Assembly (NCBI RefSeq): GCF_004402535.1
Contig: NZ_SOEY01000023.1
Span: 1-64,000, forward strand
Reading direction: 5' to 3'
DNA from: Cryobacterium glaciale
GTDB taxonomy: Bacteria > Actinomycetota > Actinomycetes > Actinomycetales > Microbacteriaceae
Length of the DNA: 64,000 nt
A program made the translations under genes and the position numbers. Of the stretch, positions 49,537 through 57,999 are shown in pieces. The notes under the pieces were generated by a model. The model made no database searches and was not told where the DNA came from. It worked only from the letters and a program-made list of their open reading frames with translations. Every line of letters starts with the position of its first letter. Position 1 is the first letter of the stretch.

Positions 49537-50577
49537 ATGTTCAGCAATGACGCCACATGGTCACGCACCCTGCGCGTGGCCGTTCCCCTCGGGGCCCTCG
49601 CCCTAATCCTGGTCGGCTGCTCCGGCGGCGCCGCCGACACCAACGCCGACGGTGACGGCGGCACCAAGGTCGCCGCGGTGATCAAGGGCCTCGACAACCC
49701 CTTCTTCCAGGCGATGGAAGACGGCATCACCGACACCGCGAAGACCGACAGCGTCGACGTGACCGTGCAGGCCGCCGCCGATGTCGGCGACACCTCCGGC
49801 CAGGCCGACAAGCTCAGCGCCCTCGCCGGCCAGGACTTCGGCTGCTTCGTCATCAATCCCATCAGCGGCACCAACCTGGTGCAGGCCCTCAGCCAGGTGT
49901 CCACCGCCGGCAAGGCCATCGTCAACATCGACAGTCCCATCGACCCCGACGCCGCCGCAACCGCCAACCTCAACATCTCCACCTACATCGGCACCGACAA
50001 CGAGGCGGCCGGTGGCAAAGCCGGCGACTTCATCAGTGAGCAGGTGCCCGCCGGCAGCAAGATCGCCATCATCGGAGGCATCGCCGGTGACGTCACGAGC
50101 GCCGCCCGCGTCGACGGCTTCCGGGCCGCGGCCAGCGGCCTCGACGTCGTGCAGGAGACCGCCGCCGACTGGAAGCGCGAGGTCGCCCTCACCGCGGCGA
50201 CCGACATCATCGCCGCGAACCCCGACATTGCCGCCTTCTTCGCCGCGAACGACGACATGGGCCTCGGCATCGTCAAGGCCATCGAGAACGCCAACCGCAC
50301 CGGCGAGATCGTGGTCGTCAGCGTCGACGGCAATAAGGACGCCCTCGAATCCGTGCAGGACGGCGGACTCACCGCCACCGTCGCTCAGTACCCGTACGCC
50401 ATTGGCGCCCTCGGGCTGCAGGCCTGCGAGGTCGTCGCGGCCGGCGGAACCCTGCCGAAGTCCATCGAGTCTCCGACCGCGCTGGTAACGGCCGACGTCG
50501 CCGTCGACGCGATCGACATGTTCCCGCAACCCTTCGAGGAGTTCGAGAACCCGCTCACCGAGTTGCTGAACAAGTAA
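49537..50577 (+). CDS. Sugar-binding lipoprotein (FrcB/RbsB type)
   Basis: 346 aa. Lipobox ILVGCSGG (Cys28). Peripla_BP_4 fold: KVAAVIKGLDNPFFQAMEDG at the N-terminus of the mature part, DFGCFVINPISGTNLVQAL, AAFFAANDDMGLGIVKAI and VVVSVDGNKDALESV. First gene of a six-gene sugar operon; ligand could be fructose or another ketose or polyol, given the epimerases and kinase downstream. Confidence 0.92.
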   Translation: MFSNDATWSRTLRVAVPLGALALILVGCSGGAADTNADGDGGTKVAAVIKGLDNPFFQAMEDGITDTAKTDSVDVTVQAAADVGDTSGQADKLSALAGQDFGCFVINPISGTNLVQALSQVSTAGKAIVNIDSPIDPDAAATANLNISTYIGTDNEAAGGKAGDFISEQVPAGSKIAIIGGIAGDVTSAARVDGFRAAASGLDVVQETAADWKREVALTAATDIIAANPDIAAFFAANDDMGLGIVKAIENANRTGEIVVVSVDGNKDALESVQDGGLTATVAQYPYAIGALGLQACEVVAAGGTLPKSIESPTALVTADVAVDAIDMFPQPFEEFENPLTELLNK

Positions 50578-50578
50578 C

Positions 50579-51565
50579 ATGCCCACCCAAACCAAAGCGG
50601 ATGCTCCACCGCGCCAAACCCCGCCGCTGATCGCACAGGCCAAACAGGTGAGCTTCTGGGCCGAGCAGGCTGCACCGATCGGTCTGGTCGGGCTGGTGAT
50701 CGTCTTCGGCATCCTGAGTCCGACCTTTCTCACCCTCGGCAACATCCGGGCCATGCTGGTGGCCGCGGCCATTCTGGTCGTGCTGAGCGTTGCGCAGTCC
50801 TTCGTCATCACCACCGGCGGAATCGACCTGTCCATCTCGGCCACCATGACGGTGGGGGCCGTCGGATTTGGACTCGCCTGGCAGGCCGAACTCGGATTCG
50901 TGCTGGCTGCGGTCGTGGCGGTCGCATCCGCTTTGGTTATTGGGCTGATCAATGGGCTGCTGATTGCGCGGGGCAAGGTGACCGACTTCATCGCAACCCT
51001 GGGCACGTTGTCGGTCGCGACCGGCCTCGCGCTCATCTTCAGTGATGGCAAGCCGATCACCGTGAACAGCTCGGAGCTGCTCACGCTCACCTCGGGCTCG
51101 CTCGGCATCTTCGGCTACCCGATCATTCTCGCCGTGATCGTGGGTGCCCTCGGCTGGTTCGTCATGTTTCGCACCCGGTTCGGCCTGCACGTGCAGGCGG
51201 TCGGTGGCAGTGAAGAGAGCGCGGTGGCCAACGGCATCAATGCTCCGAGGGTGCGCATCGCCGTGTACCTGATCAGCGCCGGCCTCGCCGGTGTGGCCGC
51301 CCTGCTGCTGGTGGCCCGCGTCGGCGCCGCCGAGCCCGCGATCAACACCGCGTTCTTGCTCAACTGCATCGCCGCGGTCGTGCTCGGCGGGGTCAGCCTC
51401 ACCGGCGGCAAGGCCCGCATCGTCGGCCCGATCATCGGCGCGCTGCTGCTGACCGCCCTCACCAACGGACTCACCCTGCTCGGTGTCTCCCAGTTCTATC
51501 AGCCCCTCGCGGTCGGCCTGGTTGTCGTTCTGGCCGCCCTACTCACGAGGTTTCAGAAGAAATGA
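50579..51565 (+). CDS. Sugar ABC transporter permease (FrcC/RbsC type)
   Basis: 328 aa with 8-10 membrane segments. RbsC-type signatures ITTGGIDLSISATMTVGAV and LNCIAAVVLGGVSLTGGKA. One base separates it from the binding-protein stop and it overlaps the ATPase start (ATGA). Confidence 0.93.
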   Translation: MPTQTKADAPPRQTPPLIAQAKQVSFWAEQAAPIGLVGLVIVFGILSPTFLTLGNIRAMLVAAAILVVLSVAQSFVITTGGIDLSISATMTVGAVGFGLAWQAELGFVLAAVVAVASALVIGLINGLLIARGKVTDFIATLGTLSVATGLALIFSDGKPITVNSSELLTLTSGSLGIFGYPIILAVIVGALGWFVMFRTRFGLHVQAVGGSEESAVANGINAPRVRIAVYLISAGLAGVAALLLVARVGAAEPAINTAFLLNCIAAVVLGGVSLTGGKARIVGPIIGALLLTALTNGLTLLGVSQFYQPLAVGLVVVLAALLTRFQKK

Positions 51566-52341
51566 CCATGCACACCGAATTGCGTCAGCCGTCGTCGCCC
51601 ACCAAGGACGTGCTGCTCGAAGCCACCGACATCAAGAAGTCGTTCGGCGGGGTGCACGCCCTCAAGGGTGCATCGATCACCATGCGCCGTGGCGAGATTA
51701 CCGCGCTGGTCGGAGACAACGGGGCCGGGAAGAGCACGCTCGTGCGCTGCCTCTCCGGCATTCACAAGCCCGACTCCGGCACCATTCGGCTCGACGGCGA
51801 GGTCATCAACTTCGCCACCCCCAACGATGCCCGCAAACAGGGCATGGAGACCGTGCAGCAGAACCTCGCCCTGGTCGAAGAGCTCGCCGTCTGGCAGAAC
51901 TTCTTTCTCGGTCGAGAACTCGTGCACGGGCCGTTTCGCACCCTCGACCGCAAACTCATGAAGAAGACCGCGGCCGACCTGCTCAAGAACCTTGCGGTGA
52001 ACGTGCCGCCGGTCACCAGCAAGGTGCGGCGTCTGTCCGGCGGGCAGCGCCAGGCCGTGGCCATCGCGCGGGCCGCCGGCTGGGGCAGCAAAATTGTCAT
52101 CATGGACGAGCCCACCGCCGCCCTCGGCGTGCAGGAAACGGCCAAGGTCGAGCAGGTCATTCTCACCCTGCGTGACTCCGGGGTCTCGGTGCTGCTGATT
52201 AGCCACAACTTCGATCAGGTAATGCGCCTCGCCGACCATGTCTGGGTCATGCGCGCCGGCCTCTCGGTCGCGCAACGCCGCACCAGCGAGTCGAGTGGTG
52301 ACGAGCTGGTCGCGTTGATCACCGGCGCAAAGGCGAACTGA
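51562..52341 (+). CDS. Sugar ABC transporter ATPase (FrcA type, single domain)
   Basis: 259 aa, one nucleotide-binding domain instead of the two of RbsA. Walker A GDNGAGKST, signature RLSGGQRQAVAIA, Walker B IVIMDEPTAALG, and the H-loop LLISHNF. The single-domain form is that of the rhizobial fructose transporter FrcBCA, strengthening that comparison. Confidence 0.93.
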   Translation: MTMHTELRQPSSPTKDVLLEATDIKKSFGGVHALKGASITMRRGEITALVGDNGAGKSTLVRCLSGIHKPDSGTIRLDGEVINFATPNDARKQGMETVQQNLALVEELAVWQNFFLGRELVHGPFRTLDRKLMKKTAADLLKNLAVNVPPVTSKVRRLSGGQRQAVAIARAAGWGSKIVIMDEPTAALGVQETAKVEQVILTLRDSGVSVLLISHNFDQVMRLADHVWVMRAGLSVAQRRTSESSGDELVALITGAKAN

Positions 52342-52342
52342 C

Positions 52343-53254
52343 GTGGGCAATGCCATTGGTATTCATGCCGGCGTGTGGGTGGGCGACTGGTCGCCCGCAT
52401 CCGCTCGCTACGCCATCGCGCAGAGCGCTCAGGCCGGCTTCGACCTCATCGAGATCCCCGCGGTCGACCCGCGCACGGTCGACTCGGCCGAGACCGTCGC
52501 CCTCCTCGCCGAGCACGGTCTCGACGCGGTCGTCTCGCTCGCGCTGGGCAGACGCGACGACATCAACACGACGGATGCGCACGCCTCCGCTCGCGGGGAA
52601 CGTCGCCTGCTCGACGCGGTCGCCTTCGCCGGCGACCTCGGAGCGAGCTATATCGGGGGAGTGCTCTACTCGATGATGGGCAAATACGATGTGGCGCCGA
52701 GCGAGCAGGCCCGCGACAACTCGCTCGCCGTGCTCGGGCGGGTGGCCGAGGCCGCCGGAAAGTTCGGCATCACCCTCGGCCTCGAGTACGTCAACCGGTA
52801 CGAGAGCAACCTGCTGAATACCGCCGCGCAGACCGTGCAGTTCATTCACGACCTCGCCGCCAGCAATGTTCGCCTGCACCTCGACACCTATCACGCCAAC
52901 CTCGAGGAGCAGGGTCAGGCGGCCGCGGTGCGAGATGCCGGGCCACACCTCGTCTATATCCATGCCGCCGAGAATCATCGCGGCGCACTCGGCACCGGCA
53001 ACATCGACTGGCCGGGTCTGTTTCGGCAGCTCGCGCTGAGCGGCTACACCGGGCCGATCACGTTCGAGTCCTTCGCGGGCACAATACAGCCAGTGCATGT
53101 CGCCACCGACATTGCCCTCTGGCGCAACCTCTGGAGTGACCCGGCAGCCCTGGCCCGCCAGGCCCACGGCTTTATCGCCGCCCAGCTCGCCGCCGCGAGG
53201 AGCGCGACAGAAGACACTGTCACAGCCACCGCCGACTTCGCCACCGTGCCCTGA
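52343..53254 (+). CDS. Ketose 3-epimerase-like TIM barrel protein, copy 1
   Basis: 303 aa, GTG start two bases after the ATPase stop. Metal ligands Glu148, Asp181, His207 and Glu242 have the same spacing (33, 26, 35) as D-tagatose/D-psicose 3-epimerase, and Arg213 is in place in AENHRG. Expected to interconvert free ketohexoses at C3, or a related C2/C3 sugar isomerisation. The C-terminal 25 residues beyond the barrel are unstructured. Confidence 0.87.
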   Translation: MGNAIGIHAGVWVGDWSPASARYAIAQSAQAGFDLIEIPAVDPRTVDSAETVALLAEHGLDAVVSLALGRRDDINTTDAHASARGERRLLDAVAFAGDLGASYIGGVLYSMMGKYDVAPSEQARDNSLAVLGRVAEAAGKFGITLGLEYVNRYESNLLNTAAQTVQFIHDLAASNVRLHLDTYHANLEEQGQAAAVRDAGPHLVYIHAAENHRGALGTGNIDWPGLFRQLALSGYTGPITFESFAGTIQPVHVATDIALWRNLWSDPAALARQAHGFIAAQLAAARSATEDTVTATADFATVP

Positions 53255-53258
53255 CACC

Positions 53259-53275
53259 GGCACCCGCCGGGTGCC
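53259..53275 (+). terminator. Small intercistronic hairpin
   Basis: GGCACCC-GCC-GGGTGCC, a perfect 7-bp stem with 3-base loop, four bases after the first epimerase stop. No U-tract. More likely an mRNA stability or attenuation element than a full terminator, since the operon continues 53 bases later. Confidence 0.55.
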
Positions 53276-53327
53276 CACGTAACCATCCTTGACGCCAGAC
53301 CGAACCACACAATTCAAAGGAACTCTC

Positions 53328-54200
53328 ATGCCCAGCAACAAACTCGGAGTACACGCCCTCGTCTTCTCGGGCGGAACCGGCCCCGCCGAAGTCACCTATG
53401 CCATCGAACAGGCCAAAAGGAGCGGCTTCGACATTCTCGAGCTCTCCCTGCACGACGCCAAGAACCTCGATGTCGCAAGTGCCCGCACCGCCCTCGACGC
53501 CGCCGGCCTCGACGTGGTCTGCTCTCGCGGGCTGTCGTTCGCCGCCGACGTCTCGAGTGATGACCCGGCCGTCGTTGCCCTCGGTGCCACGCTGCTGCAC
53601 GATTCGCTCAAGATCACCCACGACCTGGGCGGAACGTTCTTCACCGGCGCCCTGTACAGCGCCCTCGGCAAGTACAGTGCTCCGCTCAGCAGCAAGGGCC
53701 GCGCCAACGTCGTCGCCGTGCTGCGCGACCTCGCCGTCGAGGCGCAGGGCCTGGGCATGAGCCTCGGCCTCGAAATCTGCAACCGCTACGAAACCAACGT
53801 CATCAACACAGCCGCGCAGGCCCTGGCGCTCGCCGACGATATCGGCGAAGACAACGTGCTCATCCACCTGGATTCGTACCACATGAACATCGAGGAAGAC
53901 GACTTCGTGCGCCCGGTGCATCTCGTCGGTGACCGCCTCGGCTACGTGCACATCGGCGAAAACCACCGCGGCTATCTCGGCAGCGGCCACCTCGACTTCA
54001 GCGCGTTCTTTCACGCCCTCGCCGACATCAACTACACCGGTTCCATCACCTTCGAATCCTTCTCCTCCGCGATCGTCTCGCCGACCCTGTCAAACGACCT
54101 GGCCATCTGGCGCAACCTCTGGAACGACGGCCCCGCGCTCGCCGCCCACGCCCACACCTATCTCGCGACCGCCCTGGAGTCGGTTCATGCCGAACAGTGA
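53328..54200 (+). CDS. Ketose 3-epimerase-like TIM barrel protein, copy 2
   Basis: 290 aa, diverged paralogue of the preceding gene. It conserves all four metal ligands (Glu149, Asp182, His208, Glu243) at identical spacing and shares the HIGENHRGYLGSGHLDF and TFESFSS regions. AAAGGA lies before the ATG. Substrate-pocket residues differ (for example ICNRYETNV versus YVNRYESNL), suggesting a different sugar or a hetero-oligomer. The 3' end overlaps the kinase start by 14 bases. Confidence 0.87.
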   Translation: MPSNKLGVHALVFSGGTGPAEVTYAIEQAKRSGFDILELSLHDAKNLDVASARTALDAAGLDVVCSRGLSFAADVSSDDPAVVALGATLLHDSLKITHDLGGTFFTGALYSALGKYSAPLSSKGRANVVAVLRDLAVEAQGLGMSLGLEICNRYETNVINTAAQALALADDIGEDNVLIHLDSYHMNIEEDDFVRPVHLVGDRLGYVHIGENHRGYLGSGHLDFSAFFHALADINYTGSITFESFSSAIVSPTLSNDLAIWRNLWNDGPALAAHAHTYLATALESVHAEQ

Positions 54201-54915
54201 CCTCCGCGCTGCCGTGCCGCACCCCCCTTCCGCTGATGCCCAAACCGCGCAAGCGGATGCCCCAGCCGAGCCCGCGGCATCCGCTGACCTGACCGACCTC
54301 GCCCACCGCGTCATCGCGCTCCTGCCGGAGCGCGGGCGCATTGTAGTCGGGATCGCCGGCAGTCCCGGCGCCGGCAAAACCACCCTCGCCATGAACGTCG
54401 CAGCGAGGATCAACGAGCTGCTGGGCAGCGCGGAAACAGCGGTGCACCTGCCGATGGACGGCTTTCATCTCGCCAATGCGACCCTCGATCGGCTCGGACG
54501 CCACGACCGCAAGGGTGCTATCGACACCTTCGACGGCTGGGGATTCGTCGCCCTGCTTCGCCGCCTGCTGGTGGAGACCGATCACACGGTCTACGCGCCG
54601 AGCTTCGACCGCAGGGTCGACGAGGGAATTGCGGCCGAGATCGCCGTGCAGCCCAGCGCGCGCGTGGTGATGGTGGAGGGCAACTACCTGCTCGCCGACA
54701 CCGAGCCGTGGAGAGAGATCGCCGGTCTGCTCGCCGAGGCCTGGTTCTGCGAGACCAGCGAGGCCGAGCGCCTGCGCCGACTGGTCGACCGGCATGAGCG
54801 CCACGGCCGCAACCCCGAGGCCGCGCTGGCCTGGGCCGAGTCCGTGGACGGCAAGAACGCCTTGCTCATCGAGGCCACCCGGGCCCGGGCCACCCTCACC
54901 ATCTCGGGCCAGTAA
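54187..54915 (+). CDS. P-loop sugar/nucleoside kinase-like protein (FrcK-like)
   Basis: 242 aa. P-loop GIAGSPGAGKTTLA near residue 55, followed by HLPMDGFHLANATLDRLGRH, VYAPSFDR, VVMVEGNYLLAD and the lid segment ETSEAERLRRLVDRHERHG, as in the PRK/uridine-kinase-related YggC/FrcK group. In rhizobia a kinase of this kind closes the frcBCAK operon; here it closes an frcBCA-epimerase-epimerase operon. It likely phosphorylates the epimerised sugar. A decayed paralogue sits at 18614. Confidence 0.85.
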   Translation: MPNSDLRAAVPHPPSADAQTAQADAPAEPAASADLTDLAHRVIALLPERGRIVVGIAGSPGAGKTTLAMNVAARINELLGSAETAVHLPMDGFHLANATLDRLGRHDRKGAIDTFDGWGFVALLRRLLVETDHTVYAPSFDRRVDEGIAAEIAVQPSARVVMVEGNYLLADTEPWREIAGLLAEAWFCETSEAERLRRLVDRHERHGRNPEAALAWAESVDGKNALLIEATRARATLTISGQ

Positions 54916-54924
54916 GCCTTAACG

Positions 54925-55045
54925 CCGCTTGTCGAGCTCACCTTCGCTGCTCGAGGAGCCGCACGTCGGTGTTGAGCCCGTCGAAACACGCCGGTCTCGA
55001 GACCCGCGTCGCCACTGGTCGAGGAGTCGGCACGCCTTCCGCCGG
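54925..55045. repeat. Diverged REP-like GGTCGAGGAG region
   Basis: TTGTCGAGCTC, TGAGCCCGTCGAAACACG, GGTCTCGAGACC and CTGGTCGAGGAG recall the REP-like family but with different spacing. It contains the perfect palindrome GGTCTCGAGACC (54992-55003). Placed between the kinase and acyltransferase genes. Confidence 0.5.
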
Positions 55046-55123
55046 TGTCTGGAGCCCCCAGTTTCCTTCGGCTCGCCGCAAACATTCAGCGAGCCGAAGG
55101 CGCAGAGTCCTAGGCTTCGCCAC

Positions 55124-56101
55124 GTGGACAGTACAAGAACGCGCTCGGCCGCGATCGATGGCTTGCGCGTTCTCGGCATCGTTGGCATCGTCGCTGGGCA
55201 CGTCTGGTCGGACCGCAGCAATGACATCGCCCGCATGGGTCTATACACCTGGCACGTTCCCGTGTTCTTCTTTCTGGGTGGATACCTCTGGGCCAATGAA
55301 CGGTCGCTGGGCACCGAATTCGGCAAGCGGGTACGCACTCTGCTCGTGCCCTACGTCGCATGGCTGCTGCTCATCGGTGCCGTCTATGGCACGTACCTGT
55401 GGGCGAACGGGAAGTCTCTGCAATTCGGCAACGTGTTGCTCGGCGGTTCATACATGGGCGCACCATTTTTCGCCTTCTGGTTCGTCACCGCGCTCTTCGG
55501 TGCATGCCTGCTGCTTCGTGCACTCCAACGTTTTCCCGTCTGGCTGCCCTGGGGAGTGGCCGCCGCCGGATTGGGAGTGGCCTACCTCGCCCCCGATTTC
55601 TTGACCACTGTCCCCTTCTCGCTGGGCGTTGCCGTCCCGGCCATGATTTTCATCCTCGCTGGTATTTCTTTTCGCCGGATCGCCCCAAGACTTGAGAGGG
55701 GCTGGGTTTCAGTTGCACTCCTGGCCGGCTCAGCAGCCCTCATCGTGACCGGCGTATCGCAGCCACTGGACATGAAGCAGGGGGATTTTGGCACCCCCGT
55801 GCTCAGTGTCGTCATTGCCAGCGCCATTTCTGCTGGTCTCGTCCTCCTGTTTCACGGGATGTTCGCTTCCAGCACGCCACGTGTTGCGAGGCTCGTTACG
55901 CGCGCGGCCACGGTCGGCCTCGCGGTTGTGCTCACTCACAGTGCGTTCATTATGTTGCTGAGTGAAGTCCCAGTGCACATGCCCGCGGTCCTGCACTTCC
56001 TCGTTGTTCTCGTGGTGTCGTGGTCGCTCGCGTATCTCCTCAGTCGAACGCCGCTCGGTAGCGTATTCACCGGTGTTGCCACGGCGTCATTCAGCCAATG
56101 A
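55124..56101 (+). CDS. Membrane acyltransferase (acyltransferase 3 family)
   Basis: 325 aa, GTG start. About ten hydrophobic segments; the conserved His near the N-terminus (IVGIVAGHVW) and WHVPVFFFLGGYLW are signatures of OafA/WecH-type O-acyltransferases that acylate cell-surface sugars. The frame is open upstream to 54929 but that part is repeat sequence. TAGGCT at 55111-55116 followed by seven bases and GTG fits a leaderless start. Stands alone; no glycosyltransferase nearby. Confidence 0.85.
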   Translation: MDSTRTRSAAIDGLRVLGIVGIVAGHVWSDRSNDIARMGLYTWHVPVFFFLGGYLWANERSLGTEFGKRVRTLLVPYVAWLLLIGAVYGTYLWANGKSLQFGNVLLGGSYMGAPFFAFWFVTALFGACLLLRALQRFPVWLPWGVAAAGLGVAYLAPDFLTTVPFSLGVAVPAMIFILAGISFRRIAPRLERGWVSVALLAGSAALIVTGVSQPLDMKQGDFGTPVLSVVIASAISAGLVLLFHGMFASSTPRVARLVTRAATVGLAVVLTHSAFIMLLSEVPVHMPAVLHFLVVLVVSWSLAYLLSRTPLGSVFTGVATASFSQ

Positions 56102-56190
56102 CCGAGATCTGGTCATCTCAGGCAACATCGACGCGGCATCCCGAAAGCGGATGCCGCACCCAGAGATGCCGCCGCACCCCCGCCCCCCGC

Positions 56191-56280
56191 CCGCTGGTCG
56201 AGGCGCAAGGAACGAGCGATCGAGACCCTCCGTCTGGGATCTCGATCGCTCGCAAGCTTGCGCCTCGATCAGCGGATGCT
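56191..56280. repeat. REP-like palindrome copy
   Basis: CGCTGGTCGAGGCGCAAGG...GAGCGATCGAGACC and GATCTCGATCGCTCGCAAG...TTGCGCCTCGATCAGCGG. Compensatory changes in both arms (GCGCAAGG with CTTGCGCC) preserve pairing compared with other copies. Confidence 0.88.
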
Positions 56281-56386
56281 CGCCTGCACTACCGCCGAAA
56301 CCCGCCTAGCAGCAAACTGCTATGTGACGCTGATTGTTATAATCTCAGGACGCAGCACATAATGCGCGAGACGGCGGGCGGGAACG

Positions 56387-57187
56387 ATGTCGAAGAATAC
56401 GGCAGGCAAGAAAGAACAGCGTCTGGCCTTCATTACGGAGCTCATCAACCGCGAGGGGTATGTCACCGTCGACGCCCTGGCCGAAACCTTGAGCCTGAGC
56501 CGCATGACCGTGCACCGTGATCTCGACGAGTTGCAGAGTGCGAGCGTGCTGCGCAAGGTGCGCGGGGGAGCGTCGGCGTTCCGTTCCGCCCAGTTCGAGA
56601 GCGGACACACCTTTCGGGCCCGCCTAGCGCTCGACGAGAAGAGGCAGATCGCCAAGGCCGCCGCCGCGCTCGCCTCCCCCGGTGACGTGATCATCATCGA
56701 CGCATCCACCTCGGCGATGGCCGTGGTGCCGCATCTCATGGAAATCCTTCCGCTCACGATCATCACCAACTACTGGACGCTGCTCGAAGAACTCCGGGGA
56801 AAGTCCGACATCAACCTGATCGGCCTCGGCGGCAATTACGTTCATCAGTACAATGCATTCCTCGGTGTGGTGTGCGAGCAGGCGCTGTCAGAGCTGTACG
56901 CCGACGTGCTCTTTGCCTCGGTATCCGCCCTCACCGACCTCACGCTGTATCACCAGGACCAACGCATCGTCTCGGTAAAGCGGGCGATGATGCAGGCCTC
57001 AAAGCGACGAGTATTGCTGCTCGACAACTCGAAGATCGGCCACGGTTCTCTGCACCGGTTGGGAAGCGTGACCGAATTCACGCACGTCGTGGTCGATCAC
57101 GACGTTCAGGACGCCGTCGTGGAGAAAATCCGCGACGCGGGGGTCGACGTCATCGTCGCTGCAGAGGACTCGCCGCAGCCCAATTGA
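56387..57187 (+). CDS. DeoR-family transcriptional regulator
   Basis: 266 aa. N-terminal HTH QRLAFITELINREGYVTVDALAE then LSLSRMTVHRDLDELQ. The C-terminal DeoR sensor domain (GDVIIIDASTSAMAVVPHL, ITNYWTLLEEL) binds a sugar phosphate in characterised relatives. Upstream of the DUF2291-ABC operon on the same strand, separated by an AT-rich region likely to contain its operator. Confidence 0.92.
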   Translation: MSKNTAGKKEQRLAFITELINREGYVTVDALAETLSLSRMTVHRDLDELQSASVLRKVRGGASAFRSAQFESGHTFRARLALDEKRQIAKAAAALASPGDVIIIDASTSAMAVVPHLMEILPLTIITNYWTLLEELRGKSDINLIGLGGNYVHQYNAFLGVVCEQALSELYADVLFASVSALTDLTLYHQDQRIVSVKRAMMQASKRRVLLLDNSKIGHGSLHRLGSVTEFTHVVVDHDVQDAVVEKIRDAGVDVIVAAEDSPQPN

Positions 57188-57360
57188 CACGATTCAAATA
57201 ATTTGTGATCTTTTGTTTCAAATAGAACATTTTTGTGTGAACTTCGTGTTAGATTCTCGGTGCAGGCTGTTTTTGCCCGATCACCACCGGCATCTTCGGC
57301 TCGTACGACGCACGCAGGAACGGCCTGCGGTTGTCGCTGCAAAGGAGCAGTCCGAGACGA
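57188..57360 (+). promoter_or_regulatory. Promoter/operator region of the pentose-type operon
   Basis: AT-rich segment with TTTGTTTCAAATAGAACA and AACATTTTTGTGTGAACTT, similar half-sites suitable for a DeoR repressor. TAGATT at 57250 may be a -10 box. GGAG at about 57343 is rather far (about 15 bases) from the chosen ATG. Confidence 0.4.
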
Positions 57361-57999
57361 ATGAGTTCACTCACCGCACGTCGCAAATGGCGCACCATCC
57401 TCGTCATCGCTCTGCCGGTGGTTCTGATCGGCCTGATGGCCGCCAACACCAAGGTTCTGACCGCTGACGAAGTAGCCAAAGTGAACCCCGCTGCGTTCGA
57501 CGCCGCCGTGTACGCAGCCGACGAGTACCCGGGCATCGTCACCGCAGTGAAAGCGGATGCCGTCGACCTCGCCCTGGTTGCGCAGGATCCCGCCACGGCC
57601 GGTGACGAGTACGGCAACCTCGCCGGAACCGACAAGTACGCCATCCCGGTCACCCTCACGGGAACCGTCAACACCGTGGACGCGAACTTCATCGCACTGA
57701 CCGTCGACGGCCTGCCGGATGGCAGCGACGTGCGGGTGTCGATCGGGCAGGCCATCAACGGCACCGCCCTCCGAGACGTCACCGGCACCACCAAATTCGC
57801 TGACTTCCAAAATCAGACGGACTACCAGCAGGTTGCCAACGAATACAAGGCGCTCACCCTCACCGCCGTCGTCGCCGACCTGAACGCCGCGGCACTGTCC
57901 GGCACCGAGATCACCGTCGTGGGTATCGTCGTCACGAACTCCGGCCCCGACGGCACCTACCTCATCACGCCCGTGTCGATCGAGGGAATCCAGCCGTGA
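57361..57999 (+). CDS. DUF2291 family membrane-anchored protein
   Basis: 212 aa. One N-terminal hydrophobic segment (about 12-30, no lipobox) and an extracytoplasmic domain with two OB-like beta modules (PVTLTGTVNTVDANFIALTV, AALSGTEITVVGIVV). The family is known mainly by its position beside ribose-type ABC importers; its function is unknown. The stop overlaps the ATPase start (GTGA), so it is probably an accessory of this transporter. Confidence 0.8.
   Translation: MSSLTARRKWRTILVIALPVVLIGLMAANTKVLTADEVAKVNPAAFDAAVYAADEYPGIVTAVKADAVDLALVAQDPATAGDEYGNLAGTDKYAIPVTLTGTVNTVDANFIALTVDGLPDGSDVRVSIGQAINGTALRDVTGTTKFADFQNQTDYQQVANEYKALTLTAVVADLNAAALSGTEITVVGIVVTNSGPDGTYLITPVSIEGIQP

Noticed and set aside
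54929..55123. N-terminal extension of the acyltransferase
   Set aside because: Translation of repeat DNA without hydrophobic or family sequence.
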